The notes beneath the pieces were generated by a model that was not told the DNA's origin, ran no database searches, and worked only from the letters and a program-made list of their open reading frames with translations. From Dipteronia dyeriana (taxonomy: Eukaryota; Streptophyta; Magnoliopsida; Sapindales; Sapindaceae): a DNA stretch of 64,000 bases. Made by a program: the position numbers and the translations under genes. Positions within the stretch are counted from its first letter, which is position 1, and each line of letters begins with the position of its first letter. Shown piece by piece: positions 34,820-47,000 of the stretch. The stretch lies in NCBI GenBank assembly GCA_032871835.1, contig CM065297.1, positions 18,578,098 through 18,642,097 of the forward strand. The letters run 5' to 3'.

Positions 34820-35971
34820 ATGAGCCATGGAGGTGGAGAGAGCACAGCAAAGAGTGATCCCGGAGCCGACAATTCGCCAAGAAGTTTCGGAACCGACAAT
34901 TCGCCAAGAAGAACCGGAGCCGACAACTTTGGACGGGCAGTGTCGAAAATGGCGGTGGCGCAAGTATGCCAGAGCGTTGGTTTTGAGGGATTCAAAGACT
35001 CGGCGCTGGATGCTTTGGCCAACATTGCGATCCGATACCTCTGTGACTTAGGTAAAACCTCCAGTTCTTATGCTAACTTAGCCGGTAGAACGCAATGCAA
35101 TTTTTTTGATATAATTCTTGGATTAGAAGATTTGGGAACATTAAAGGGGTTTTTGGGTGCTTCAGAAAGTAGTGGTAAATGTTTAGTGGGATCAGGAATG
35201 GTGAAAGATTTGATTGAGTTTGTGCATTCGAATGAGGAAATTCCTTTCACGCAGCCAATTCTGCAGTTTCCTGTAGTTAAGAGCAGGAAGTTGATACCAA
35301 GTTTTTCGGAAATGAGTGAAACACCTCCTGGAAAACATATCCCATCTTGGTTGCCAGCGTTTCCTGATCCGCACACATACATTCACACACCTATGTGGAA
35401 TGAGAGGATATCGGATCCTCGTGCTGATAAGATTGAACAAGCGAGGCAGAGGAGAAAGGCTGAGATGGCACTGTTGAGTTTGCAGAAAAGATTGGTGTGC
35501 AGTGGTGAAAAGGGAACTTCAGCCTCAGGTCCCCCACTGAATTGTGAAAAGGAAGAGGTTCGAGAAAGTGGAGGTAACCTGTTTCTTGCGAATCCAGTGC
35601 AACCTGGGGAGAAAGATGTTTCTTTGGTTAGTTTGCCAGCTAAGCTTAAAGATGAAACTTTGGGGGCAAACCATGTTTCTGTGATGAAAGCATTTGCTCC
35701 GGCCATTGAAGCAGTGAAGGGTAGTGGGTTGTTGTGCGATGATGGAGATGGCGAGAGGAAGTCTCTTCCTGACAAGCGGCCTGCTGTTCATTTCAAATTT
35801 AAAACTAGCAAGAAATTCTTGGGTGAATCTGTTGATTTGAGTCTTCAGAAAAAGGGTGGTGAACGAAGTGCATTATTTTGGCAGGATGATGAGAAGGATG
35901 ACAAGAAGAGAAGAGCTGAGTATATTCTTAGACAATCCATTGAAAACCCACAAGAACTCACTCAGTTGTAA
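34820..35971 (+). CDS. TAF8: TFIID subunit TAF8, intronless
   Basis: The 383-residue protein starts at the ATG at 34820 (MSHGGGESTAKSD). After a Ser/Asp-rich N-terminus of about 35 residues comes the histone-fold (bromodomain-associated) domain at about residues 40-120: VSKMAVAQVCQSVGFEGF, ALDALANIAIRYL and FFDIILGLEDLG. A central TAF8 C-terminal motif follows (about 180-205: IPSWLPAFPDPHTYIHTPMW). The C-terminal half is charged and probably disordered, ending in a basic KKRRAEYILRQS patch. TAF8 pairs with TAF10 through the histone fold and joins TFIID, the general factor that binds core promoters for RNA polymerase II. Several plant TAF8 genes lack introns, which fits. It is divergent from the ESSS gene. 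Confidence 0.9.
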   Translation: MSHGGGESTAKSDPGADNSPRSFGTDNSPRRTGADNFGRAVSKMAVAQVCQSVGFEGFKDSALDALANIAIRYLCDLGKTSSSYANLAGRTQCNFFDIILGLEDLGTLKGFLGASESSGKCLVGSGMVKDLIEFVHSNEEIPFTQPILQFPVVKSRKLIPSFSEMSETPPGKHIPSWLPAFPDPHTYIHTPMWNERISDPRADKIEQARQRRKAEMALLSLQKRLVCSGEKGTSASGPPLNCEKEEVRESGGNLFLANPVQPGEKDVSLVSLPAKLKDETLGANHVSVMKAFAPAIEAVKGSGLLCDDGDGERKSLPDKRPAVHFKFKTSKKFLGESVDLSLQKKGGERSALFWQDDEKDDKKRRAEYILRQSIENPQELTQL

Positions 35972-36919
35972 ACTAATTAGGTTGAAATCTTCTTAGTTTA
36001 GGAGTTGGTGCTAGCAATGGGCTATTGATTCTCTTACAATTTGGGCATATTGTCGTTCTAGCATTGGTATTTTGGGAATTATCTTCGGAGTCCCTTGTAG
36101 TGCCACTAACAATTTTAGTAGGTATGTGAGTGCTTGTTTTTATGCTACTCTTGGCTGTAGTCTAGATTGATTCTTTGAAAAGAAAGTTTTTGCATGGTTA
36201 CCATCTATTGTTGTAAGTTTACAGCAATGTTTTACATTGTATGGATACATAAAATTTTGTGCTTCTGATTCATAGTCCAACAATAACTATATTCCCTTTT
36301 TTGTGTGATAAGATTGATAATTCCACGCATTGCCACGTAGCTTGTTTGTCAAATTACTATTCGTGTGCTATAAGTGAACACTTGATAACTTGTGCACTTC
36401 TTAATGTTGGACTTAAAAAACAAACAGTCCAAGGCCGTTTCTGCACTCTGAAGAAAAATATTTCCAACTAAAATAAAGCAAGATTGAAAGAAACAATATT
36501 TTAACATAACTTGGACCATGAAATCCAGAAAATATGACAAGGCAATCCTAAGATTGATTGACGCCATTTTTTGTTGCCGGTGGCGAATTAATCTATTATA
36601 CACACATCACATTAGCATCCATTCGGAAAGGAGGGATAATTACATACATATGTTCTAGGACTTGGTTAGAAGCCTGTTTGAGTTAGTCAGTAGTTATGGA
36701 TGCTTGATCATACTTATGGTGGGTTTCTTGTTTTTCTGTTTGGTTTTATTGTATAGTAAGAATTACTGCTTGATAATAGTCATACACCATTTTTATGTGA
36801 TTATTTTGAACTGACCTTTCCATTATAACAGCATTCAAAGAAACAAATTTTGCTGAGTCATTATTATGTGTACACCCCAATATGAATATGTATAGTTTCT
36901 CCATTTCTTCAATGTGCTT
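35972..36919. other. Convergent intergenic region between TAF8 and a SAUR gene
   Basis: It contains the 3' ends of two converging genes. No further gene is supported. Confidence 0.55.
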
Positions 36920-37273
36920 TTATGACAGAATTCTTTTGAGCTCACTTGCTTCGCAGGGGATGACTAGTGCACCCTTTTGGTCGAATCCAAATTCTTGTTC
37001 AGCTGCCTCTAATAACTTGATAAATGGTGGATGTGAAAGATATCTTAAGGCAACCAAAAATTTCTGGGTCTCCCCGTTGCTGAGCACAAGAACCGAAAAA
37101 TGCCCCTTCACAGTTCCAAGGTTGTATGTGCTACTGATCCTTTTGTATTCTCTAGTACGCCATTTCAAAATCTGCTCCTGTAGCTGCCCCATCGCATTCT
37201 TGACCCTGATAGAGCAGTTGCGCCTCCTTTTCGTTTTTGCCTGATCCATGTGCTTTGAGCTCTTCATTGACAT
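36920..37273 (-). CDS. SAUR-family protein, intact, minus strand
   Basis: This is an intronless 117-residue protein starting at the ATG at 37273. A basic N-terminus (KTKRRRNCSIRVKNAMGQL) precedes the SAUR domain at about residues 50-115: GTVKGHFSVLVLSNGETQ, FLVALRYLSHPPF, LLEAAEQEFGFDQKGAL and IPCEASELKRIL. The usual PCRPEEL is here PCEASEL. Members of this type act in auxin-regulated growth. It is clearly diverged from the other three SAUR sequences in the window and sits alone between TAF8 and a copia element. The stop is TAA at 36920-36922. Confidence 0.86.
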   Translation of the reverse strand: MSMKSSKHMDQAKTKRRRNCSIRVKNAMGQLQEQILKWRTREYKRISSTYNLGTVKGHFSVLVLSNGETQKFLVALRYLSHPPFIKLLEAAEQEFGFDQKGALVIPCEASELKRILS

Positions 37274-37693
37274 CTTTTATCTTAAACAAAAATTGAATCA
37301 GTTTCTTCTGTTTGTCTAATTGCGAGCGACTGCGGGGTATAAATAGAGGAAGATTGGAAGATTTAGCAATAACGAATGTGGTCCATGTGGTCTCACCCTT
37401 GAGAACAGAGAAGTCCTGAGAGTCCCTACCGTTTTTTTTCCAAAAGAAATATGAGGTTGGGGTTCCAAAACAGCTTTTGCGATGATATAAAGATTAAAGA
37501 GATGTCAAAGTTTGATTGTTATATTCTCTCTTCTTTTTTTCTTTTTTTTCTTTTTTCTTTTTTTTCTTTTTTAGTTTCATGGTTGTCATAGGTGGTGGTG
37601 ATGATGATATTATGAAGCTGTATCATCAGTGTCCCGTTTATTTTTACCAGACTGATTCACCATGCATGCCCGGTGAATTTATCTAATATAAAA
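37274..37693 (-). promoter_or_regulatory. Upstream region of the minus-strand SAUR
   Basis: It lies between the SAUR start and the copia LTR. A plus-strand pyrimidine tract (about 37527-37574, CTTTTTTTTC repeats) and the TATAAATAG word at about 37338 (TATA-like when read in reverse, CTATTTATA) are the only notable points. Confidence 0.45.
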
Positions 37694-37953
37694 CTCTAAA
37701 AAAAAACTAACACACCAAAAAGAATTTATCGAAGAACTGTTTATTGAATTGATGAATAACAATGAACGGATAGCAACTATTTATAGTAGCTGAGATGAGG
37801 TAACATGATAACATCAAACCTCTTACTGATGATTACAATAAAAATAAATCAATGTTAATCCTATCTAATGATAAATATGAATTATCTGAAGGATAAATCC
37901 AATCTAATATCTAGGATGATAAATACAAAGATAATACTTGGTTAAATCCTACA
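37694..37953 (-). repeat. 3' LTR of the minus-strand copia element
   Basis: On the plus strand it runs from about TCTAAAAAAAAACTAACAC to TTAAATCCTACA, so on minus it starts TGTAGGATTTAACC. It pairs with 42594-42808, from which it differs by many substitutions and indels. Confidence 0.75.
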
Positions 37954-38056
37954 TAGCTCCTCTTAAACCAAGTTCTTCATAGCTCGTCATACCCAAAGAC
38001 TTTTTAAGCATCTGAAAAATGTCAGCTTTGAGCGGCTTTGTGAAGATGTCTGCAAC

Positions 38057-41000
38057 CTATTCCTCTGAACGGCAGTACTCGATCACGATCTCCTTGTCTT
38101 TTATAAAGTCACGTATAAAGTGAAACTTGATATTAATGTACTTACTTCTACCATGGTAGACTGGATTCTTGGTCAGAGAAATTGTGGACTTGTTGTCGCA
38201 GTAGATCACTGTGGAAGCATCTTGCTGATGCTTTAACTCAGAAAGCATGTGACGCAGCCACACAGCCTGTGTAGCACAACCAGCAGCTGCAATGTATTCA
38301 GCTTCTGTTGTTGATAGAGTAACCACATGTTGTTTCTTCGAAGACTAAGAAAATACTCCAGAACCAAGATGGAATGCAAATCCAGATGTGCTTTTCCTCT
38401 TCTCTGTATCACCTGCCCAGTCACTATCTGTATATCCAACAAGCTCGATTTTGTTAGTGGAAGAGTAAAAGATACCATCACCTAGTGTACCTTTCACATA
38501 TCACAAGATACGCTTGCCAGCCTGCAAGTGAGATTGTCTTGAGAATCCATGAACCTGCTAATAAGCCCAACTCCATAAGAAATATCAGGTCTAGTAGAAG
38601 TTAAGTATCTCAGACTTCCTACTAGCCTCCGAAAGATGGTAGCATCAACTCGCTCTCCAGACCCATCCTTCTCTAACTTCAACATTTCATCAACTGAAGT
38701 CATCGTCGGCTTACATCCCTCCATCTTGAACTTTTTCAACACATCACCAGCATACTTCTTTTGACACACAAAGATGTCTTCATCTGTCCGAGTCACCTCA
38801 ATGCCGAGGAAATAGGACATCAACCCCAAATATGTCATCTCAAAATGACCAATCATTGCACTTTTGAACTCTGCAATCATATCAGGGTTATTGCCGGTAA
38901 TAATCAGATCATCAACATACAGGCACACAATAAGAATATCTCCATGGGAGTTGGATTTGATATACAAAGTGTGCTCATAAGGACATCTCTGGAACTCATG
39001 ATGGATAAAATATGTGTCAATGCGTGTATACCACGCCCTGGGTGTCTGTTTCAACCCATATAAGGTCTTCTTCAGCTTGTAGACCTTATTTTCTTGCCTC
39101 TTCTTTACATACCCCATAGGTTGCTGTATGTAGACTTTCTCCCCTATCTCCCCATTCAAAAATGCGGATTTCACATCCATCTGGAAGATTCTCCAGCGAT
39201 TCTGAGCAACAAGAGACACAATCAAGCGAACAATGTCAAGTCTGGCAACCGGAGCAAACACCTCGAAATAATCGACCACTAGTTTTGTTTGTAACCTTTT
39301 ACAACCAGACGTGCTTTATAGCGTTTCCACCTCACCATTTGGCTTGTATTTTGTCTTGTACACCCACTTAACACCAATGGGATGCTTTCCACCTGACAAA
39401 TCAGTAAGCTCCCATGTATTATTCTTCTCAATCGATCGAATCTCTTCATCCACTGCTTTTAACCAGCAATCATTACGAACAACATCTTCATATGTGATAG
39501 GATCACAATTTGCAAATAGTACAAAGTTCACCAACTCTTCATCTGTTGGATCGTCATCATTATTAAGAACACAATCCTGTAAACGAGCTGGCAATACCCG
39601 TTCACGTTGTAGACGACGGGAAGATTCTATTGAATATGGGTTCACCGGGGACGGTGGAGCCACTGAATTGGATCATCTCTAGAATGACCATCAATCTCAT
39701 CCAGATCAACATCAATATTAAAAGAGCTCCCCTTACCGTAAGACCAGTCCCAGCATCCTTGATCATCGAAGGTAACGTCCCTGCTGACAGTCACCTTTTC
39801 GGTCACTGGATTATAAAGTTTATAACCATATGTTACCTGACTGTAGCCGATGAAGATACACTTCTCTGCATTATCATCAAGCTTCTTTCTCAAAGCATCA
39901 GGTAAATGAGCATAAGCGATACACCCAAACACTTGTAAGTGTTCAATGCTGGGTTTGAGTCGAGTCCAGGCTTCCTGATGAGACTTTCTGAGAACATTGT
40001 TGGTGAGACATCTATTCAACAGATAGAATGCACATGCAACTGCATCACCCCAAAAACCTTTGGGCAATTTCTTCAAGTGTAACATACACATGTCCATGTC
40101 CATGACTATTCTATTCTTCCTCTCGGCTACACCATTCTGTTGAGGAGTATATCTTGCTGTCAACTGGTGATTGATGCCATGTTTTTTGTAAGAAACCATC
40201 ACAGACAACATATTCTGTCCCCCGATCTGTTCTCAGAGTCTTGATAGACCTATCATTCTGATTCTCTACCAATGCCTTAAATCACTTAAAGGCATCACAA
40301 GCGTCTGACTTCTACTGCAAGAAATACACCCAAGCCTTTCTACTGAAGTCATCGATAAAGGTAATAAAATACCTATATCCTCCATTTGACGGAGTCTCCA
40401 CAGAGCATAGATCTGAGTGCACTAGCTACAAGCGCCGACTGGCTCTCCAAGTTTTCTTTGTAGGAAATGGGTCTCTGTGTTTCTTTCCCATAACACATGT
40501 CTCACATACCCTATTAGGAGGTTCAATGATAGGCAATCCTGAAACCATCTTCCTTGAAGAAAGTAGCTTTAGACTCCCAAAGTTCATATGGCCAAATCTC
40601 ATATGCCATAACCAACTCCCGTCTCCGATTACAGAACTAAAGCGTGGTAAAGTGTCACTGTTAATATGCAGCTGAAACAAACGATTTGGTGACATGTTTA
40701 CCTTTGCTATCAATCTTTTCTGTTCATCATTGATTGTGCATACCCCTCTGTAGATCCGCATATCATACCCCTTCTCAGAAAGTTACCTCATGCTCAACAG
40801 ATTTTGATGCAGACTCGGAACAAACAGTACCTCTGAGATGGTATTCTTGGATCCATCCTTCAGAGAGATGAAGATTTTACCCTTCCCCCTTACTGTCACT
40901 AGTCATTCCCTAACTTCACTTCCGAAGTAAAGGTCTCATCCAATTCTGAGAACATCTCCTTCCTGCCACACATGTGGTTGCTGCAGCCTGTATCTAGAAA

Positions 41001-41849
41001 CCATTTGTACTTGGCATCATCCACTGCTACGTTACACGCTAGCAATAATGTTTCTGAATAGTCTCCATCTTCTGTAACATTTGCCTGGAAATTTCTCTCA
41101 TTGGATTTGCACTCATTCCTGTAGTGGCCATATTTTTTACATCTGAAACACTGAATCTGAGATTTACTCTTCTGATTAGTGTTATTGCCTCCTCCGCCCT
41201 TCCCCTGGCTAGGTCTGGAAGCACTTCTTCTCCTATTTTGTGAGTTCTGACCCTTCTAGCTTGCCTCAGAATTCTTCTAGGTCTCTTCTTTGTCTTTCTT
41301 AAGACTCAACTAACTCTGTAAAGCTTCCTTCACCACGATCTCAGACTTCTCATCTATACGTTGTTCATGGGCTTGGAGCGAACCTATCAACTCATCCAAC
41401 GTCAACGCCTCAAGATCTTTGGACTCCTCGATGACAGTCACCTTGTATTCAAACTTCCTGGTCAGTGTTCGGAGAATCTTCTCCATGATCTGAACATCTG
41501 AAATGTTCTCACCATTGGACTTCATCTGATTAACAAGTGTCAATGTCCGTGAGAAGTAATCTGCCACCTTCTCGATTTTCTTCATCTGGAGAAGCTCCAA
41601 CTGCCTTCGCATGGTCTGCAAGCGGATTTTCTTCACCTTTTCTACTCCTTGGTAGGTATTCATCAGAATGTCCCACGCCTGTTTTGCTGATGTTGTATGT
41701 GCAATTTTCTCAAAGATCACTGGATCAAAAGACTGGTTAATAAAAAATCTCGCATTCAGATCCTTTTTGGTTGTTGCAGCATCCGTTGTCTCAACAATAC
41801 CCTCGAAAATAGCAGTCCACAACTCCTGGTATTCAAACAACAGTTGCAT
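38057..41849 (-). pseudogene. Copia gag-pol remains, minus strand
   Basis: In order on minus: gag at 41849-41310 (UBN2-type, with FEKIAHTTSAKQAWDILMN), a frameshifted zinc knuckle at about 41190-41070, an aspartic protease at about 41030-40900 (WFLDTGCSNHM), a GAG-pre-integrase zinc region at 40761-40426 (HMRFGHMN and CETCVMGKK), an integrase core at about 40380-39642 (YTPQQNGVAERKNR), reverse transcriptase at 39663-38494 (LYVDDLIITGN catalytic motif) and RNase H at 38481-38057 (STTEAEYIAAA). The frames are interrupted at several places, including near 40215, 39290 and 38490. Such elements copy themselves through RNA; this one no longer encodes a complete polyprotein. Confidence 0.88.
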
Positions 41850-42564
41850 CTAGATCCTCAAATACTCATTAAATTATGGTATTTGAGGTTGTATTGTGTT
41901 ATTATTATTATTGTTGTTAAGGGTTGCCATTGTAATTTACCAAAGCAATAATAATAATAAAGGAAACACGTGACAAACCAGTATATCAGCAAAAGCAAAA
42001 GTCAAAACACACCAAACTTCAAACTTCTTCACGACTTCGCCCAACACACCAGACCCACCTCGTCCACAGTTCTGGTTCGCTACAAGTCACGATTCTGGTG
42101 ATTTTCTCGTTCGACGACGATGTACTTCGGTCAAGCAACGGACAACCAACAACCTGGGCTGTTCAAACACGATCAATGATCGACGGATCTAGGCGAATGA
42201 AAAAGCCAAAAACCGCGAACTTGGATCACTCTGATGCACTGGAAAACTAGTAGGATCTGGTCAACGGGCACTTGGGTTTTGATCCCGGTTGTCTTCTGAA
42301 GATTTTGGTGGTGGTGGTGACAGTCAACTCGCCGGCGATTATGGTGGCAACGGACGGCAAGATTAGTCAACTTGTCACTCCTTAGTGAGCTGATTCGAAC
42401 GGCAAGACAACCTCGTCTCACTTTCCGGCGGCGCGTGGGTTGTGTGGAGGTCTGTCCGGCGACGTTGACTGCTACTCCGAACTCCTGGATCCTCAACTCC
42501 TGGATCCGCCTACCACTTCTGGATTCTCAACTCCTGAATCCTACCCGATTGCCCTCGAACCTGT

Positions 42565-42576
42565 GCTCTGATACCA
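42565..42576 (-). promoter_or_regulatory. Primer binding site of the minus-strand copia
   Basis: GCTCTGATACCA on plus is TGGTATCAGAGC on minus, the canonical initiator-methionine tRNA primer site. It sits 17 bases inside the 5' LTR instead of directly beside it. Confidence 0.8.
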
Positions 42577-42593
42577 TGTGCTCCAATACCAAA

Positions 42594-42808
42594 TGTAAAA
42601 AAACTAACACACCAAAAAGAATTTACTGAATATAAAAATGAACTGATACCGACTATTTATAATAGATAATCATCGGATCTAACTAATAATTACAATAAAA
42701 ATAAATCAATGATTCCTATTTAACAATAAATAGAAATTATCTAAAAGATAAATCTACCATAATATCGAAGATAATAAATATAAAGATAATTTTTCTACTT
42801 AAACTATA
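42594..42808 (-). repeat. 5' LTR of the minus-strand copia element
   Basis: It begins TGTAAAAAAACTAACACACC on plus. It is shorter than the other LTR by deletions and its outer end near TACTTAAACTA is imprecise. Confidence 0.7.
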
Positions 42809-44003
42809 TATTCACAATTTAGAATATATTCTGAGGTTATAGTTGATGGTTTTTGAGAATTTTTTTTTCTCCTATTAATCAGAAGCATCCAGCAGCGCCA
42901 CACCAGTAGAAAAATTGTTTATATAGAAGGTAAAAGATATTAGAACATAAAGTTTACAAGTTGCTATATCCATATGATGTGTCTTTCTGGCGAGCAATTG
43001 GTGGGGCATTGAATATTCGGTTGAAGCAGAAAATGACTACTGATGAGTGATACATTGTCTGGGTTGGATTGTGGAGGAAGTTTGTGTTCCAAGTATTGAT
43101 AAACTTGACTTGGATAAAACCTGGAGGAGATAACTCAAAAAAAAAAAGAGTTTCATGTATGGAGAATGTTTCTGCTACGTTAGTGCATATAACACTCTTC
43201 AAGAGTTGCACATATGGAGAATGGTTATGCTACGTAGTGCATGCATTTGGATAATTGGATGAGTACATGCTTCTTGTGCCGTTATAATCGTCTGTGTTCC
43301 TTCAACCCACACATGATTAGCTTTTCCTTCTCTCTCTTATCCATAAGACACTAGTTGGAAATTGTCTGGCTGCAGATTTTCAGCCATTACCACCACATTT
43401 TGATATTTCTGATATTTGTGAGTGGCATTTGCCAGACTTGTTTTACAGATTGAGATCCTTCAAGAACCGACAAGTCCACCGTCTGTTAAATTAAAAATAC
43501 CATTACAAGTATCCCTGGCATTTCTTTCCCTGGAAACCAAATTTTGGCGATTTACCTATTTCTGACTGCCTTGTTTTAACAAATAACAAAAACTAGAAAT
43601 TTTGAAAGCATCACAATTCTCCGGATTGATGCAAACAGGCAGCATCTCAATTCTAAGGATTGATGCAAACACCATTCTACAAAATTCTCAATGAGATTCC
43701 CTACAATAAACAGATTAAAACCCCTGTTTTTTTTCCCGGTATTGCCAAGGGAAGTAATTCATATGCAGCTAACTGAAAACGAAGTGAAGACAAACTCCAT
43801 TTTCTTGATAAGACAAAAAAGAAACAATGCACGGACAAGCTAACATCATCCATAACTAGAAGTCTAGAACATGTGGAGAGAACCAATGATCCCAAGTTTT
43901 TATCCTCTCCCCTACTCTATTTAAGTTTTACAAACAAATATCCAAAGATAGAGCTATCCTCAGATAAGCCTCATGAAAATTCTTTAGTTTGATTGAAACC
44001 ATC
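42809..44003. other. Intergenic region with coding-like fragments
   Basis: No complete gene is seen. Two short plus-strand stretches read like real protein: about 42950-43045 (YPYDVSFWRAIGGALNIRL) and about 43353-43493 (FDISDICEWHLPDLFYRL, ending in a TAA stop). I do not recognise the parent. The right part is the 3' flank of the EMC5 gene. Confidence 0.35.
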
Positions 44004-47000
44004 TCAAATTTTCAGCTTCATATCCATTTCTGATGAAAATACTTTCCCACGGTGATTGAAGATCATGAAGTCCAAGTTGCCTGGCAAAGAAACCATCCTG
44101 CAGCCAAGAACACACAGATCATTAAGCCACTGATTCAAGAAAATTCCAACAAAACTTCAATAGAAGTCATATTGGCTGTCATTTTCCTGCCCTACTTCCA
44201 AGTATACACAATAAAATAAAGACAAGCTCCTGAGAAATTTACTAACAAGCATTCACTTGAGAATTGTTCCTACAAAAGATATTAAGCATAACCATGATAA
44301 AAAATGCATGCAAGCACCTTTCAAGCCAATGCATCAAGGCTTAGCTCTCCTCTAGCCAATGCATCAAGGCTTAGCTCTCCTCTAATTCCTTGTACTATCA
44401 AGTTTTTGCTTCAACAGAAGAATAATAAAACAATGTAAAGACAATAAACCCAGATTACCCAATGCATAGCGCTGGTGCAAGGAGTGAATGCAGCCAAATT
44501 TTAAAAACCATTGGCAACAGGGGATGCCAAAATTGGTGTTTTGCCCACTCCAAATGGATATTTTTCCCCTAAAGAAGGGATATATTAACTTACATATTTA
44601 ACATCCCATAAATACAAAAAGGGAGGGTAGGGAGGAAGGCATTCAGACGTTAAAGCGCAACAATATCTCCAATCTGCAATTTGGGGGTCTGTTTGTTCTC
44701 AGCATACACAAGTTGCAGACTATGAGGGCAAATTGCTACCCATTTATATGAATTAGGTATCCTAAGAAAAATCTTGAAGAATGATGTTAAATAGAAAAAC
44801 TACAGCAATCCCACCTAAGTGTTAACCTTCAATTTGGGGTCTTTTTGGTTCTCAGTATACACAAGTAGCAGACTATGGAGCAGTTATGCTATCCATTCTA
44901 TGAATTAAGTATCCTACGAATAAGCTAATGAGTGTTGTTAAACAAATGTTAAAACAAGACTAGCTTGTTTCAGGTGCAACCATATAGATAAGATTCATTT
45001 ATGTTCAACTTCAAAATCATATAGTATGGACATAGAATTATGCATGACCAAAACCATTTATTATATATTCCTCCAAATGGTAAAGATCTTTGCGCCAAAA
45101 TCTCACCACTGTGCTTTATTTAGTTAATGAGGAGGTTTTCATCAGTAAAAAGAATATATAACCAAAACAAGCATCTCACATCAAAAAAAAAAAAAAAGTC
45201 ATGATTACACAAGTTTAACAAAAACAGAAGTTGTATTGATCAAAAAGATTTACTAGTATAGAAAGTGTTAATATGTGTATCTTAGTTGTCCTAGATGTTA
45301 GAGAGATATTAGGGATTCAATTTTATTTCCTATTATTTTGTTTCCTAATTTAGTAGTTAGTTTTATGGGATTTGATTCTCTAATTAAAAGAAACTGATTC
45401 TTAGAAGTTTGTAACCCTAGGACTGCTGTGTATATATAAGTGCAGCTTTGTACATAATAATATTCAAGGCAAAATAGCCGAATTCTTCACGGTATCAGAG
45501 CACTCTCTGAGATCCTAAATATCAACATCAAACACATCATGTCTAACGATTCCAAAAATGGTACTTCCGGTTCAAAGCCTCCAAAACTCGACAGTCATAG
45601 TGATGGCAGAGGCTCCTACCAAAATTCATCCCATCATAATCTTCTTATCACTGGTCACAAACTGACTGGAAAAAATTATCTTCAATGATCCAAGTCTGTT
45701 CTCATCTTCATCCAAGGAAAAGGGAAGGATGACTTATCTCTCAGGGACTATCGATAAACTAGCAAAGGAAGATGCAGGTTATCGTCAGTGGAAAATCGAT
45801 AACAACCTGGTTATGTCATGGCTTCTCAACTCCATGGAGAATGAAATCAATGAAAAATTTTTACTGTATGACACAGTGCAAGAAATCTGGGATGCTGCCA
45901 AGGAAACATTCTCCACATCTGATAATACAGCAGAATTATTTGCTGTAGAAGGCTTCTTACATGATCTGCGCCAAGGTGATGATTCTGTCACTAGCTATTT
46001 TACTAAACTCTCACGCTTATGGCAGCAGGTTGATACCTTTGAGAACGACAAGTTCGAGAATCCCAAAGATGAAGTCACTCACAATAAGAGTATCGAGAAA
46101 AAGAGAATTTCAAATTTCTTCTTGGTCTCAATAGGAATCTCGATGATGTGAGAGGCTGAGTCATGGCAATCAAACCCTTACCAACTCTATGTGAAGCTTT
46201 CTTTTAAGTAGTCCGAGAGAGAGCCGTCGAAAGGTAATACTGGGGGCTGACAGTGACAGTGACAGTGACAGTGACAGTGACAGTGACAGTTCTTAGGCTG
46301 AAGGAAGTGCACTTGCAATCCATGGCAGCCACACTTTTTCGGATGGTAGACAGAAACGGGGTGGCCGTCCATGGTGTGATCATTGCAGGAGATCTAGGCA
46401 CTACAGGGACACATGCTGGAAAATACATGGCAAGCCAATCGATTGGAAGCCGAAATCTGAAGGAGAAGGCAAAGGTAATATTGCTGTTAGCAGCGAATCA
46501 TTGTCAAAAGCATATATTTTCAGCAAGGATCAATTAGATCTTCTCAAGCAGACTATCAACCAACAAACCTCTTCCTCTATCGCAACTGGTTCAGTGGCAC
46601 AGACAGGTAATTTTTCAACGGCCATGCATGTGAGACAGGAGAGTAATCATTCTTGGATTGTGGATTCAGGGGCATTGGATCACATGACAGGTGATGCTAG
46701 ATTTTTTAGCACTTTTACAACATGTGATGATAGCCTAAAAGTTAGAATTGCAGATGGTTCTCTTTCCAAGGTGACGGGTATTGGTACAGTAAGGGTTACA
46801 AATAGCATTACTCTCACATCTGTGTTGCTAGTCTCTAATCTCGACTGCAATTTGTTATCTATTAGTAAGTTAACACGAGATCTACGATGTGTGGCTAAAT
46901 TTTTCCCTAATTAATGTGTTTTTCAGGACTTGGATTCGGGGAAGACGATTGGCAGTGCTAGGATTTGTTCCGGTCTGTACTACCTCAAGGCAACTTCTGT

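Larger units (their letters stand above)
37694..42808 (-). mobile_element. Ty1/copia retrotransposon, minus strand, degenerate
   Basis: Direct repeats of about 215-260 bp (37694-37953 and 42594-about 42808) share ACTAACACACCAAAAAGAAT, ATTACAATAAAAATAAATCA and AAGATAA blocks. On minus, the tRNA-Met primer site TGGTATCAGAGC (42576-42565) follows the 5' LTR and the purine tract AAGAGGAGC precedes the 3' LTR. The interior, read leftward, holds gag, protease, integrase, reverse transcriptase and RNase H in copia order. Stop codons and frameshifts break it and the LTRs are clearly diverged, so it is an old insertion. Confidence 0.88.

Noticed and set aside
35068..35791. Minus-strand ORFs across TAF8
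   Set aside because: Shadows of the TAF8 coding sequence with no homology of their own.
43069..43254. 61-residue ORF MWRKFVFQVL...
   Set aside because: It overlaps a region with coding-like fragments but mixes frames and has an A-run in the middle; not enough for a gene call.
46187..46428. ORFs with TVTVTV or HCHCHC repeats
   Set aside because: Both are readings of the GACAGT microsatellite.
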